Source: Fischerella sp. CENA71 (GTDB lineage Bacteria; Cyanobacteriota; Cyanobacteriia; Cyanobacteriales; Nostocaceae). Taken from it: a stretch of 63,269 bases of DNA. The notes under the pieces are model-generated. The model saw nothing but the letters and a program-made list of their open reading frames with translations. It had not been told where the DNA came from and made no database searches. Below, piece by piece: positions 28,214-37,571 of this stretch. The first letter of the stretch is position 1. The number at the start of each line of letters is the position of its first letter. The stretch is from contig JANBVI010000045.1 in NCBI GenBank assembly GCA_024239075.1, positions 1-63,269 on the forward strand, given 5' to 3'. The position numbers and the translations under genes are program-made.

Positions 28214-29338
28214 CTAAGCCTGTTCTTGCTTTTCTTCAAAAGCAACTATTAAATATGGTTCTTCAAATTTGCCTGCTTTAATAGATAACTTTTGCAAATC
28301 TGGAGGTAAAAAGATATTTCGTCGTTGCTCCCCTGCTTCAACAGTAAGTTCTTTACCGTATTGAGTTAACTTAACCTGTTTTTTAGTGAATCCTGGTAAA
28401 AATACAAATAATTGACGGGATTCTAGATCAACTTTGATAGACGAAGGAACTTGATGATTGTCATTAAAATCAGGTAGTGCTTCTAACAAAGGATGCCAAT
28501 TATGCTCCTCCAAGGCGGGAATTGGACTGACATTCAAGGGAGCAAAGACTTGCTGTAAATTGCTTAGATCGTTACTTTCCTGACACTGATAAGCCAGAAC
28601 ACCACTCACGATTAAGTTTACTTGTTGAGCGCTTCCCCAAAGCCATTTAGTCTCAGCGATCGCTCCCGGTTCATTACTAGTCACCAGGTAAGATGTCAGC
28701 TTACCTGCATCTCCCACAACAGCCATACCTTCGGCAATCCAACTGCGGATTTGCTCTAAACCTTGTTGCACTTTTTCAGTATCGACGTTTGCCGAAACAA
28801 TTGCAGAAGCAATTGGTCCACCAATAGAATCAGCAATTTTGTGTAAGCTAAATCCCTCAAACATCCTGCCAAAACGCTGAAAATACCAGTCCAACATCCC
28901 TGGTATGCCTAACATCCGCAGCGTTTCTAAGTCTCCCCGACCATCATAGACCATGACGTCATACTCGCCACTCTGATAGTATTGGCGCATAGCATTAAAA
29001 TAGAGGAGACTGTCAAATCCAGGGAGCAAAATTAACTCTCCTGAGTAGATTTCTTCAGATTCAGGCATTGGAATGTAGAGAGACAATAGTTTCTTAATTT
29101 CTTCCCAGGTTTGATCTAGCATTGTTGTAGCTTGCAACTGCACAGCTTGGAGATTGGGAGCAACAACCTGGGGAATATGGGTCAGAGGAGTCTTCAACAA
29201 AATTTCAGCATTGGGACTAGGGTTATGAGTGGCAAACAGTACTTCTTTCCCCTGTTGAGAAAACCATTTGGCAGTAGCGATCGCTAGTGTTGTATGCCCT
29301 ATCCCTGCTTTACCTATAAATGTAATGATTCTGCTCAT
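28214..29338 (-). CDS. Get3d/ArsA-like ATPase with altered P-loop and alpha-crystallin tail
   Basis: A 374-residue protein of the ArsA/Get3 group. The N-terminal deviant Walker A reads GKAGIGHTT at residues 9-17: the signature Lys10 remains but the P-loop Lys is His15. Switch-like and helical client-binding regions follow. Residues ~300-370 form an alpha-crystallin/HSP20-like domain (SIKVDLESRQLFVFLPGFTK; LIVAFEE), the architecture known for cyanobacterial and plant Get3d. Get3d has no settled client; Get3 inserts tail-anchored proteins. With His in place of the P-loop Lys, ATP hydrolysis is doubtful, so this may be a non-canonical paralog of a housekeeping Get3d elsewhere. It probably cotranscribes with the 70-residue amphipathic protein. 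Confidence 0.85.
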   Translation of the reverse strand: MSRIITFIGKAGIGHTTLAIATAKWFSQQGKEVLFATHNPSPNAEILLKTPLTHIPQVVAPNLQAVQLQATTMLDQTWEEIKKLLSLYIPMPESEEIYSGELILLPGFDSLLYFNAMRQYYQSGEYDVMVYDGRGDLETLRMLGIPGMLDWYFQRFGRMFEGFSLHKIADSIGGPIASAIVSANVDTEKVQQGLEQIRSWIAEGMAVVGDAGKLTSYLVTSNEPGAIAETKWLWGSAQQVNLIVSGVLAYQCQESNDLSNLQQVFAPLNVSPIPALEEHNWHPLLEALPDFNDNHQVPSSIKVDLESRQLFVFLPGFTKKQVKLTQYGKELTVEAGEQRRNIFLPPDLQKLSIKAGKFEEPYLIVAFEEKQEQA

Positions 29339-29543
29339 TGAAATACTAACCTTTCAGTTTAGAATTACTAAAATCCATCTGAAAGTAGGGGTTAAAAAAA
29401 CTCTAGTCAGTATGAGGTAGAGTTAATTAACCCAGACTGTAAATTTTCAAGTCATTTTATATAATCAAGGACGAATTAGTGAAATTGACTAAATTTTAAA
29501 AAATTGGCCAATTTGTCTAAAAATTGGCCAATCAATCCGGAAT

Positions 29544-29690
29544 TTAAGGTTCTAAAGAACTAAAGCAAGCCGCAGCTATCAAAAGAAATGGAGTACCAGG
29601 AATTAGAGGCAGAAGTATCCCAACAACACCTACTACAGCGGATATCGAGCCAACAAAAATTCTTGCGGCATTTCTTATCTGCTTAAACAT
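29544..29690 (-). CDS. Short DUF454/YbaN-like membrane protein (48 aa)
   Basis: A 48-residue frame beginning MFKQIRNAARIFVGSIS. It contains the DUF454 core (GILLPLIPGTPFLLIAA) and then stops at CFSSLEP. Ordinary DUF454 proteins are more than twice as long, continuing after the Ser pair, so this is either a natural short version or a truncation. Weak GGA before the start. It is upstream of the Get3d-like gene on the same strand, and the intervening bases 29347-29543 contain AT-rich direct repeats of AAATTGGCCAAT. Confidence 0.5.
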   Translation of the reverse strand: MFKQIRNAARIFVGSISAVVGVVGILLPLIPGTPFLLIAAACFSSLEP

Positions 29691-29927
29691 AATTCATTTT
29701 TCCAAATACTTGCTGTTTCCTACTAATTGAAATGTAGCAGAAAAATTACCACTTGACTCATAAAATTAATAGTGCGTTACTATACTAATAGTTAATTGCA
29801 ATGATAAGCTAAGATTCATCCCTTTGCCCTAGTTTTAGTAGAAAATTCTATCATCGTTGCATTAAATTGGTGGTAAGGTGATTTTAACGGTTATGTATTC
29901 CTTTGAAAAATAGAATTTGAGGTACTT

Positions 29928-30137
29928 ATGTACTCTTCATTCAGCTTTGCCCCTATAAATAGTGGTTGGACTCAACCATTCAACCGATTTATGAACACAC
30001 TTGCGTTATTGCTTCCTAATATTCTGTTATCACTGGTCGTATCTATTATTGGCTCAATAATACTGACGATTTTTGCTTATGGCTTGAGCGCGATCGCAGG
30101 GTTTCCCATCATGCCGTTTTTCCTAATTATCATTTAA
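29928..30137 (+). CDS. Small membrane protein (69 aa)
   Basis: A 69-residue protein: polar, aromatic N-terminal 20 residues (SFAPINSGWTQPF), then two hydrophobic stretches (residues ~24-50 and 53-69) ending FFLIII. GAGG stands 6 bases before the ATG. Its stop codon overlaps the stop region of the convergent AAA-type gene by 4 bases. No family recognised. It is one more of the tiny hydrophobic proteins that characterise this island. Confidence 0.6.
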   Translation: MYSSFSFAPINSGWTQPFNRFMNTLALLLPNILLSLVVSIIGSIILTIFAYGLSAIAGFPIMPFFLIII

Positions 30138-31333
30138 CCCAAACGGTGCTTGAGCCAAAATGCCAGCAGCGGCATTGCTATTCGATAGCCATATTTAGAG
30201 CCGTAAACAAGTCCTTTTTGTTCTAATCCAGCCAGCGCCCCTTGCAGACCTCCTCCTCTAGAAAGTTGGTGTTTTTCAATATACTCGCGTGAGTGAGGGC
30301 TATCAGTTGGATCAAGAGCTAGACTTTCTAAAACACGAGCCTGAATAGGTGGGAGTAGCAAAAGTAAGGACTCAAAAGTTAGAGATAGGTCTTCTACTAA
30401 ACTTAGAGTGCTACGATGGACATGGTGAGTTTGAATCAATCCATCCTCAAAAGGATAAACTATTGGGGATGAGGGATGAATTAAAGGATGACTAGAAGAT
30501 TGCTGTTTAGAGTTTATGACTTCAGACGCATTTTTGAGGATGCCTTCATCCTTCATCTTTGCAAAAGCTCGACAGTCCAGCCAAATGCGACGGGCAAGAG
30601 CTACAGCATCACCAAGATGACCTTGGACGTAATTGAGAAACATATCAAGTGCTTGACTATCTGCTTCAAACTTGAGTCCTTCTGCTACCATCGCATTGAT
30701 AACCCAGGATTGGAGGTCTTTACGCTCCAGAGGCGCTAAAGTAACAACATGCAAATTGCTTTCATAAACCCAGGGTTCTGGAACTGTAGCAATGAGAACA
30801 TAGCTGACACGGTTTTGCCGTTCAACTTCCTGGCGCAGGTAATCTTCCCACTTACCAGTTCGATCCCAAGAGCGGATGTGGGGAAAATTTTGAAATACTA
30901 ACACAACTCGGCAATCTAGCCATTCTGCCATCACTTGCGGCAGGGTCAAGAGAGCTTGTAGGATCATCCAGTTATCCTTAGCTAGGACATGCCATACTAA
31001 GCGAGTTCGTCGCGTCAAATATTGTTCCAGAATCAACGGATGTTCAGTACTCCATCTTTGGATGAGTTCTAGTTCAGATGCATCTGAGAATACTTCTAGC
31101 AGTCCTTCTGCCAACAATTCCAAAAAGCGAGAAGAATTTGTTGCTCGCAGACAGTCGATTTCTAAAACCCTGGCTTTTATCTGTTTGGCTGCCCAGCGGA
31201 TGAGCGCTCGTCGCCCATTTCCTGGAATACCTGCCACCATTAGGTCGCCATCCTGAGCAAGAATTGTACTGACTTGCTCTAGTTCTGCCTGCCTGCCTAT
31301 TAAATATCGGGGGACAAAAGGATTACTGACCAT
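30134..31333 (-). CDS. AAA-type ATPase-like protein with degenerate P-loop
   Basis: A 399-residue protein starting with a typical STAND/archaeal-ATPase entry (PRYLIGRQAELEQV). The Walker A at 35-42 is GIPGNGRR, so the phosphate-binding Lys is Arg41. The Walker B-like strand reads VVLVFQNF without the usual Asp. The C-terminal ~75 residues form a winged-helix-like region (IQARVLESLALDPTD, GLVYGSKYGYRIA). Such proteins usually act as NTP-driven switches; this one may bind without hydrolysing. It is divergent from the PacL-type pump, and the spacer between them has operator-like repeats, so it could be that pump's regulator, which is inference. Confidence 0.7.
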   Translation of the reverse strand: MVSNPFVPRYLIGRQAELEQVSTILAQDGDLMVAGIPGNGRRALIRWAAKQIKARVLEIDCLRATNSSRFLELLAEGLLEVFSDASELELIQRWSTEHPLILEQYLTRRTRLVWHVLAKDNWMILQALLTLPQVMAEWLDCRVVLVFQNFPHIRSWDRTGKWEDYLRQEVERQNRVSYVLIATVPEPWVYESNLHVVTLAPLERKDLQSWVINAMVAEGLKFEADSQALDMFLNYVQGHLGDAVALARRIWLDCRAFAKMKDEGILKNASEVINSKQQSSSHPLIHPSSPIVYPFEDGLIQTHHVHRSTLSLVEDLSLTFESLLLLLPPIQARVLESLALDPTDSPHSREYIEKHQLSRGGGLQGALAGLEQKGLVYGSKYGYRIAMPLLAFWLKHRLG

Positions 31334-31520
31334 TTTTTCAGGGATTGGATTAAGGATTAGAAAGTACTATAAGCTTAAGGTAAGAGTTATAATTGATAAC
31401 TATAATTTCAGATTATAGTTAATACCATTTAATAGTATTTAAATCTTTTACAAATACTATTATATGTTGTCATAGATATATAACGATCCTATTTGAATGG
31501 TGAACAATTCAGCCCATCAC

Positions 31521-31560
31521 GATCCCCGACTTTTTGTAAAAGTCGGGGATCTTGTTTTTC
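31521..31560. terminator. Strong stem-loop with T-run
   Basis: 14-bp perfect stem GATCCCCGACTTTT / AAAAGTCGGGGATC with a 3-base loop, followed by TTGTTTTTC. It is rightward-reading but no rightward gene ends before it within 1.3 kb, so it may end an unannotated RNA or be a dispersed repeat (a related word lies near 26903). Confidence 0.55.
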
Positions 31561-31646
31561 ACAAATCGGTTCTTTTGCAATGATCTTTGGCAACTTTGGT
31601 AATTACTAATCATTGAAGAGTAATATTAATATATCTTATAGCTAAT

Positions 31647-31687
31647 ACTATTTAATAGTGCTATGTATTAAAATGAGTACTATTAAA
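31647..31687. promoter_or_regulatory. Operator-like ACTATTAAA repeats upstream of pacL
   Basis: ACTATTTAATAGT at 31647-31659 is itself a palindrome. Its half TTTAATAGT recurs inverted as ACTATTAAA at 31679-31687 and directly at 31438-31446. The cluster ends 42 bases before the pump start, in the divergent spacer to the AAA-type gene. This is good placement for a repressor site; the regulator is unknown. Confidence 0.4.
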
Positions 31688-31729
31688 TATTGCAAATAGA
31701 CAGAGTAGCATTATTAGGAATTTCGATCC

Positions 31730-34594
31730 ATGTCTTCTAGTACCATATCAGACTCAGCTTTTGCGAAGCCTGAAGCTCCGGCTTGGCATACCTTAGAGGT
31801 TGATCAAGCACTTCAGAAGCTGACAAGCGATCGCACCTCTGGTTTAACAACCACACAAATTGCAGAAAAACAGCAGCGTTACGGTTCTAATGAGTTGGTA
31901 GAGACGGGGGGACGTACACCCCTAGAAATCTTCTGGGATCAATTCAAAAATATCATGTTGTTGATGCTGATTGCAGTTGCAATCATCTCTGCAATTTTGG
32001 ATGTGCGCGAATCTTTTACAGCTGGGAAGTTTGTTTTTCCAAAAGATGCTGTCGCAATTTTTGTAGTGGTAATCTTGAATGGTGTACTAGGTTATATTCA
32101 GGAAAGTGGTGCCGAAAAAGCTTTAGCAGCACTAAAAAACCTAGCTTCATCAAAAGTGCGAGTCATCCGTGACAGCAAGCCAGTAGAAGTAGAGTCAAAG
32201 GAACTGGTACCAGGAGACATCATGCTCCTAGAAGCCGGAGTCAAAGTAGCAGCAGATGGACGCTTGGTAGAAGCAGCAAATCTGCAAGTACGGGAAGCAG
32301 CCCTGACAGGAGAAGCCCACGCAGTCAATAAACAAGCAGAAGTACTGTTACCGATAGATGCACCTTTGGGCGATCGCATCAACTTAGTTTTTTCAGGAAC
32401 TGAAGTTGTTCAAGGGCGAGCAACAGTGATGGTGACAGAAACCGGAATGCAAACAGAACTGGGCAAGATTGCCACCGCCCTCCAATCAGTGGAATCTGAG
32501 CCTACCCCCTTGCAAAAGCGCATGAGCCAACTAGGAAACACCCTAGTTACAGGTTCCTTAATCCTAGTGGCGATAGTCATAGTGGGTGGCACGATTTTTC
32601 ATCCCTCCCTGTTTGAAGAATTAGTCAAAGTTTCCCTCAGTATGGCAGTCGCCGTTGTTCCAGAAGGCTTACCAGCAGTAATCACCGTCACCTTGGCACT
32701 GGGAACCCAGCGCATGGTAAGGCGCAACGCTCTCATTCGCAAACTTCCTGCTGTAGAAACTCTTGGTTCTGTCACCACCATTTGCTCAGATAAAACCGGA
32801 ACTCTCACCCAAAACAAAATGGTAGTGCAGGCACTACATACACCGAGCAATTCTGTCAGTATTACAGGAGAAGGCTACAGTCCTGAAGGTCAATTTTATG
32901 AGATGGGTATGGTCAACCAACCATCTAAAATGATTTCACCTCAACAGCAGCCAGAACTTTTGACACTCATGCTCGCCTGTGTGCTGTGTAATGATGCAAT
33001 TTTGCAAAAGGAAAGTGGTGAGTGGGTAATTCTGGGAGATCCGACAGAAGGAGCATTACTATCTGTTGCAGGTAAAGCTGGATTCCGCAAGCATGAGCAA
33101 GAGGTTTATTTCCCTCGTGTTGCAGAATTCCCCTTCTCCTCAGAGCGGAAGCGTATGAGTGTAATGGTGGAGACTCACAGAAGTAATGAAATACTTTCTC
33201 CACTCAATAATTTACAGCTTGCACCCTACATCATGTTTACTAAGGGGTCGCCAGAATTAACCCTAGAACGTTGTACTCATATTCAGGTGGAGAATCGTTG
33301 GCAACCGCTCACAGATGCACAGCGTCGAACAATTCTTCAACAAAATAATCAGCTTGCAAGTCGAGGTTTGCGAGTATTAGGATTTGCCACTCGACTCTTA
33401 ACAGAATTACCACCAGAAGCCTCTGAAGATGTCTCCGAAAATGGATTGACATGGCTAGGATTAGTAGGGATGCTGGATGCACCCCGGCCGGAAGTCAGAG
33501 AAGCAGTAGCAAAATGCCGAGCAGCAGGTATTCGCCCTGTGATGATTACTGGAGATCATCAATTAACAGCACAGGCGATCGCAGAAGATTTAGGTATTGC
33601 GAAAGCAGGGGACTTGTGTCTTACCGGACAGGAACTAGAAAAACTCAGCATGGCAGACTTGGAAGCAGAGGTTGATCGAGTCAGCGTTTATGCTCGTGTC
33701 TCACCAGAACATAAACTGCGGATCGTCCAAGCACTGCAACATCGCAACAATGTAGTGGCGATGACAGGAGACGGGGTTAATGATGCGCCAGCATTAAAGC
33801 AGGCAGATATTGGCGTCGCAATGGGAATCACAGGTACAGACGTCAGCAAAGAAGCCAGCGATATGGTGCTATTAGACGACAACTTCACCACCATCGTCTC
33901 AGCTGTAGAGGAAGGGCGTGTTGTTTACATCAACATTCGCCGCTTCATTCGCTATATTTTGGGCAGTAACATTGGGGAAGTGTTAACGATTGCTGCTGCA
34001 CCCTTACTAGGACTAGGTGGTGTGCCGATGTCACCCTTACAAATTCTCTGGATGAACCTAGTAACAGATGGTGTTCCTGCCTTAGCTTTAGCAGTTGAGC
34101 CAGGTAGACCGATTGTCATGCAGCAGCCACCCAAAGACCCCAAAGAAAACATCTTTGCTAGAGGCTTGGGAGCTTATATGATTCGCATTGGCTGTGTCTT
34201 AGCCATAGTCACCATCTTGATGATGATGTGGGCATATAACTTTACTCAGCAGAACACCGCAGGCGGAACACTTGATCCAGATCGTTGGAAGACAATGGTG
34301 TTCACTACCCTCTGTCTAGCTCAAATGGGACATGCCCTTGCTATTCGTTCTAATACTCGCTTATTTGTTCAAGTCAATCCCTTCTCCAACCCCTTTATCC
34401 TTGCTTCTGTGATCTTAACCAGCATCTTGCAACTGTTGCTGATTTATATCGAACCACTCCGAAACTTCTTCGGCACTCACTATATTACTTTCCAAGAGTT
34501 AATGGTTTGTATTGGCTTTAGTGCCATTATCTTTATCTGGATCGAAGCCGAGAAGCTATTTATCCGGTGGTTCTTCCGTCGATCAAGAGGGTAA
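31730..34594 (+). CDS. pacL: P2-type Ca2+ ATPase (PacL-like)
   Basis: A 954-residue cation pump of the SERCA/PMR1/PacL group. All catalytic motifs are intact: actuator LTGEAHAV, phosphorylation [16 protein letters not shown] in the N domain, and [17 protein letters not shown] at the hinge. The ion-binding helix 4 has VVPEGLPAV, the P2A Ca2+ signature. The N-terminal cation_ATPase_N domain ([18 protein letters not shown]) and C-terminal helices with [15 protein letters not shown] are complete. It acts in the inner membrane to expel Ca2+ (Mn2+ possible) at the cost of ATP. Together with the CAX exchangers it makes this island rich in Ca2+ export. Operator-like repeats precede it. Confidence 0.92.
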   Translation: MSSSTISDSAFAKPEAPAWHTLEVDQALQKLTSDRTSGLTTTQIAEKQQRYGSNELVETGGRTPLEIFWDQFKNIMLLMLIAVAIISAILDVRESFTAGKFVFPKDAVAIFVVVILNGVLGYIQESGAEKALAALKNLASSKVRVIRDSKPVEVESKELVPGDIMLLEAGVKVAADGRLVEAANLQVREAALTGEAHAVNKQAEVLLPIDAPLGDRINLVFSGTEVVQGRATVMVTETGMQTELGKIATALQSVESEPTPLQKRMSQLGNTLVTGSLILVAIVIVGGTIFHPSLFEELVKVSLSMAVAVVPEGLPAVITVTLALGTQRMVRRNALIRKLPAVETLGSVTTICSDKTGTLTQNKMVVQALHTPSNSVSITGEGYSPEGQFYEMGMVNQPSKMISPQQQPELLTLMLACVLCNDAILQKESGEWVILGDPTEGALLSVAGKAGFRKHEQEVYFPRVAEFPFSSERKRMSVMVETHRSNEILSPLNNLQLAPYIMFTKGSPELTLERCTHIQVENRWQPLTDAQRRTILQQNNQLASRGLRVLGFATRLLTELPPEASEDVSENGLTWLGLVGMLDAPRPEVREAVAKCRAAGIRPVMITGDHQLTAQAIAEDLGIAKAGDLCLTGQELEKLSMADLEAEVDRVSVYARVSPEHKLRIVQALQHRNNVVAMTGDGVNDAPALKQADIGVAMGITGTDVSKEASDMVLLDDNFTTIVSAVEEGRVVYINIRRFIRYILGSNIGEVLTIAAAPLLGLGGVPMSPLQILWMNLVTDGVPALALAVEPGRPIVMQQPPKDPKENIFARGLGAYMIRIGCVLAIVTILMMMWAYNFTQQNTAGGTLDPDRWKTMVFTTLCLAQMGHALAIRSNTRLFVQVNPFSNPFILASVILTSILQLLLIYIEPLRNFFGTHYITFQELMVCIGFSAIIFIWIEAEKLFIRWFFRRSRG

Positions 34595-34635
34595 ACTATC
34601 TACACTCCCGCAAGCGGTGAGTGTAGGTAGTTCAC

Positions 34636-35802
34636 CTAAAAAATATCAGCGGGATCAGCAGAGCCTAACTTCCGCATTGCAATTGCTCCCGATGCAATGC
34701 ACATAATAAAAGTCAAAGACAAAATCAAAGTGGCACGCTCCACTGTCATCAGCACGGGAAGAAAGGTTGCTTGTGCAATGAGTCCGTAAAGCCCAAAGGA
34801 AATTGCAAATCCTGGAATAAAGCCCAAAATAGCCAGAATCATAGCCTCTTGAAGTACAAGCCCAATTAAAAAGCGATCGCTATAACCCATGGCTTTGAGG
34901 GTAGCATATTCGGGTAAATGATCAGAAACATCAGAATAAAGAATCTGATAAACAATAACTGTCCCTACTAAAAAACCAACTATAGTTCCGAAGCCAAAAA
35001 TCACACCGATAGGCCTAGTTTGTCCCCAGTAGTTTTTCTCTCGTTGTATAAATTCTTCTTTTGTAAGAATTAGCACATCATTTGATAATTTTGCTCTTAA
35101 ATTTGCTTGCGCTTTTTTAATATCTGCACCAGGTTTCAGCTTGACCAGCCCAACATCAATCTTGTCTGGTTGACGGTCTGGAAACAAACGCAAAAACGTG
35201 GAGTCACTGACAATCAAATTGCCATCAGCCGCGAATGTGCTTCCCATAGTGAAAACACCAACTACTTGAATTTGTACCTCATTTATTTGTGCTGAAAGTG
35301 ACTTTTTTTTCTGAACATTAGTAGTGATATTGCCTAGATTTGGTCGTGCCGCTCGGTCATAAAGTGCATTATTTAACAGCTTGATTTTATTCAATTGGGG
35401 TGTAGCATCTGGTACATCCATTGATGGCTTACTTGGATTGAAACCATAGACTTGTACCTGCCAGAACGTTCGATTGTCAGGATTACGCCAACTCCCTATT
35501 CCGATATATAAAACATTGATAGAAGCCACCCCGTCTTTACCTATGACTTGAAACAGCCTGGAGCGTGAGAAGGGTTTAATGGTTTGTACATTATCAGATA
35601 TGGCATTAATCAGAAACAAATCACCCTGCAATAAGCTGTGCATTGCTGTAGCAGAAGTAAAAGCAGCCTCCATCAGACCAAGCTGAAAAAACATGAGAAT
35701 GTCAGCAAAAGCAATTCCAGCCAAAGCGACAACAAGACGGCTTTTTTCTCGCTTGACTTGTAGCCAGGCTAGAGGTGTTCTGCGAAGTAACTTACGCAAC
35801 AT
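34636..35802 (-). CDS. devC: DevC-type ABC exporter permease
   Basis: A 388-residue FtsX/MacB-like permease: one N-terminal helix (VVALAGIAFADILMFFQLGL), a periplasmic domain of ~200 residues and three C-terminal helices, with EYATLKAMGYSDRFL typical of DevC. In Anabaena DevBCA with a TolC partner exports heterocyst glycolipids; paralogs export other lipids or compounds. It lies 47 bases after devB. The usual third gene, the ATPase devA, is absent: downstream comes the convergent P-type pump. The subunit must borrow an ATPase encoded elsewhere, or the set has decayed. Confidence 0.88.
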   Translation of the reverse strand: MLRKLLRRTPLAWLQVKREKSRLVVALAGIAFADILMFFQLGLMEAAFTSATAMHSLLQGDLFLINAISDNVQTIKPFSRSRLFQVIGKDGVASINVLYIGIGSWRNPDNRTFWQVQVYGFNPSKPSMDVPDATPQLNKIKLLNNALYDRAARPNLGNITTNVQKKKSLSAQINEVQIQVVGVFTMGSTFAADGNLIVSDSTFLRLFPDRQPDKIDVGLVKLKPGADIKKAQANLRAKLSNDVLILTKEEFIQREKNYWGQTRPIGVIFGFGTIVGFLVGTVIVYQILYSDVSDHLPEYATLKAMGYSDRFLIGLVLQEAMILAILGFIPGFAISFGLYGLIAQATFLPVLMTVERATLILSLTFIMCIASGAIAMRKLGSADPADIF

Positions 35803-35849
35803 AAATTTTTAAGAGTATCAAGCGAGACAACGTTACTAAGTTCAAGCAA

Positions 35850-37043
35850 TTATTTTTGCGTTGGCGGTTGAATTGCTACCTGCACCTGCAAGTTGGTCAA
35901 ACTTGCTACTTTTGGGGTGTCCTTGGGATTAATACTAATTCTGACTTCAATCACACGCTGATCAAGATTCTCTCCGGGTTGATTGCTGAAAACTTTTTGT
36001 TGGATAACTTGCAGTCCAACTTGGCGAACCGTTCCACGCACTTCGCCAGAAAATGCTTCACCCGTAATAATTGCTATTTGACCATTACTAATTTTACTGA
36101 TGTCACTCTGATAGACTTCGGCAACGACTTCCATTTGGTCAGTTTTTCCCAAGTCAACAATTCCTTCAGAGGCGATCGCTTCACCTGCATGAGTATGAAT
36201 TTCTAGGACTTGTCCTGTGATCGGTGCATATATATAAGCCTCTTTCAACTCAGCTTCAGCCCGCTTGACTGCTGCATTTGCTTGATCAACCTCTGTTTGT
36301 GCTACTTGGACGTCTACAGGACGAACCTCAGAAATCTGGTTTAGCGTAGCTTTGGCTTGATTGATTTGGGCGCGTAATGTGTCAGCAGTACGATTCCGGT
36401 TGGCGTTAACCTCATTGAGTTGTGCTTGAGCAGTTTCTAGCGTCAGCCGTCTTTGATCGAGATCAGAGACTGCGATCGCGCCTTCGCGATATAACGCTAA
36501 ATAGCGATTATATTCTGCTTGTGCAATATTAACCTCGGATTGCCGCCGAGCTATGGTAGCTGCTTGAGTTGTGATTTCACCTCGCAACTCTTCTTCAAGA
36601 CGAGTAATTTCTGCCCGTTGAGCTGAAATCTCTCCAGACTTTGCTCCCGCTTTAACTTGAGCCAGCTTTGCTTGAGCGACCTTGACTTGCTTTTGTGCTT
36701 CTAGTAAAACTGTTTTAAGGCGGTCATGACTTGCCAAACTAGCAATCACCTGACCCTGATTAACGCGATCGCCTCGTTTTACCAAAAGTTCAGCAACCCG
36801 ATCATTTCTGAGTGTTGTCGGGGTAGATACTTGCACTACCTCAGATACAGGTTCTAACCGTCCTAAAGCCGTGATCGGTTCAGGAGTGGGAGCAGCAACC
36901 ACAGGTTCAGTAGGCTTGCGTCCAAATTTTGAAACACTATAGTAAAATGATCCTCCGGCCAAAGCAGTAGCTATAATTACGAGTGCAATTATCGGCCAAT
37001 TGATAGCCTTTAGCCATTTCAGTTCCATGGTATCCTTTGCCAT
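35850..37043 (-). CDS. devB: DevB-type membrane fusion protein (HlyD family)
   Basis: A 397-residue periplasmic adaptor: N-terminal anchor helix (residues ~14-34), biotinyl-lipoyl half (GRLEPVSEVVQVSTP), a long coiled-coil hairpin (~110-260, rich in Ala/Gln/Glu), second lipoyl half (IYAPITGQVLEIHTHAGE) and beta-barrel domain. It links an inner-membrane DevC-type permease to an outer-membrane TolC. It is cotranscribed with devC (47-base gap) and preceded by a four-helix membrane gene. Which DevBCA paralog this is cannot be told. Confidence 0.9.
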   Translation of the reverse strand: MAKDTMELKWLKAINWPIIALVIIATALAGGSFYYSVSKFGRKPTEPVVAAPTPEPITALGRLEPVSEVVQVSTPTTLRNDRVAELLVKRGDRVNQGQVIASLASHDRLKTVLLEAQKQVKVAQAKLAQVKAGAKSGEISAQRAEITRLEEELRGEITTQAATIARRQSEVNIAQAEYNRYLALYREGAIAVSDLDQRRLTLETAQAQLNEVNANRNRTADTLRAQINQAKATLNQISEVRPVDVQVAQTEVDQANAAVKRAEAELKEAYIYAPITGQVLEIHTHAGEAIASEGIVDLGKTDQMEVVAEVYQSDISKISNGQIAIITGEAFSGEVRGTVRQVGLQVIQQKVFSNQPGENLDQRVIEVRISINPKDTPKVASLTNLQVQVAIQPPTQK

Positions 37044-37121
37044 CTTTGGATCATTACTCAGTTACACAATTTTGGGTTTTGGGTTTTAGATTTTGAATAT
37101 TCAAATTCCATTTTCTAAAAT

Positions 37122-37571
37122 CTAAAATTTGGTCAAATTAACATCGCTTTCATCATCTGGCTTAGGAAATATGAAGCGCTGCGTGCGATGCACTAAAGTT
37201 GTGGAAGCCGAAAACAGGCTGAACCCAATTAATGGGTGTAATACGCTCAAAGGTAAGGGTAAAGGCAGATTTAAGTGAATTGTACTAAACTGTAGTATAA
37301 GAAGTATTGGCATACTTACCGTCAGGCCTCGCACTCGTTTAGGAAATGGACTCAAAAACACCAATCCTAACAGCAGTAGTGCCAATCCACTGTAACCACG
37401 CACCAACCAAACATGAACCTTCCACCATTCAGGATCAGAAAAATATGCTAATCCAACACTTAAGACTTGAAGATTTAAGCAGACATTAAAAAGCACAACT
37501 ACTGAGAAAAAAGCGATCTGAATCCAATAGGTAGAAGTCCGTACAGTGTTAGAGCTAGAACTGATTGCCAT
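37122..37571 (-). CDS. Four-helix membrane protein (DUF6220-like)
   Basis: A 149-residue protein with four hydrophobic segments and motifs FFSVVVLFNVCLNLQVL, WWKVHVWLVRGYSG, LQFSTIHL and HPLIGFSLF. The regular His/Arg positions recall the DUF6220 type. It lies 78 bases upstream of devB on the same strand and is likely the first gene of that unit, so it may serve the same export system. The gap contains a hairpin built from TTTTAGATTTTG/CTAAAATCTAAAA words. Function unknown. Confidence 0.65.
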   Translation of the reverse strand: MAISSSSNTVRTSTYWIQIAFFSVVVLFNVCLNLQVLSVGLAYFSDPEWWKVHVWLVRGYSGLALLLLGLVFLSPFPKRVRGLTVSMPILLILQFSTIHLNLPLPLPLSVLHPLIGFSLFSASTTLVHRTQRFIFPKPDDESDVNLTKF

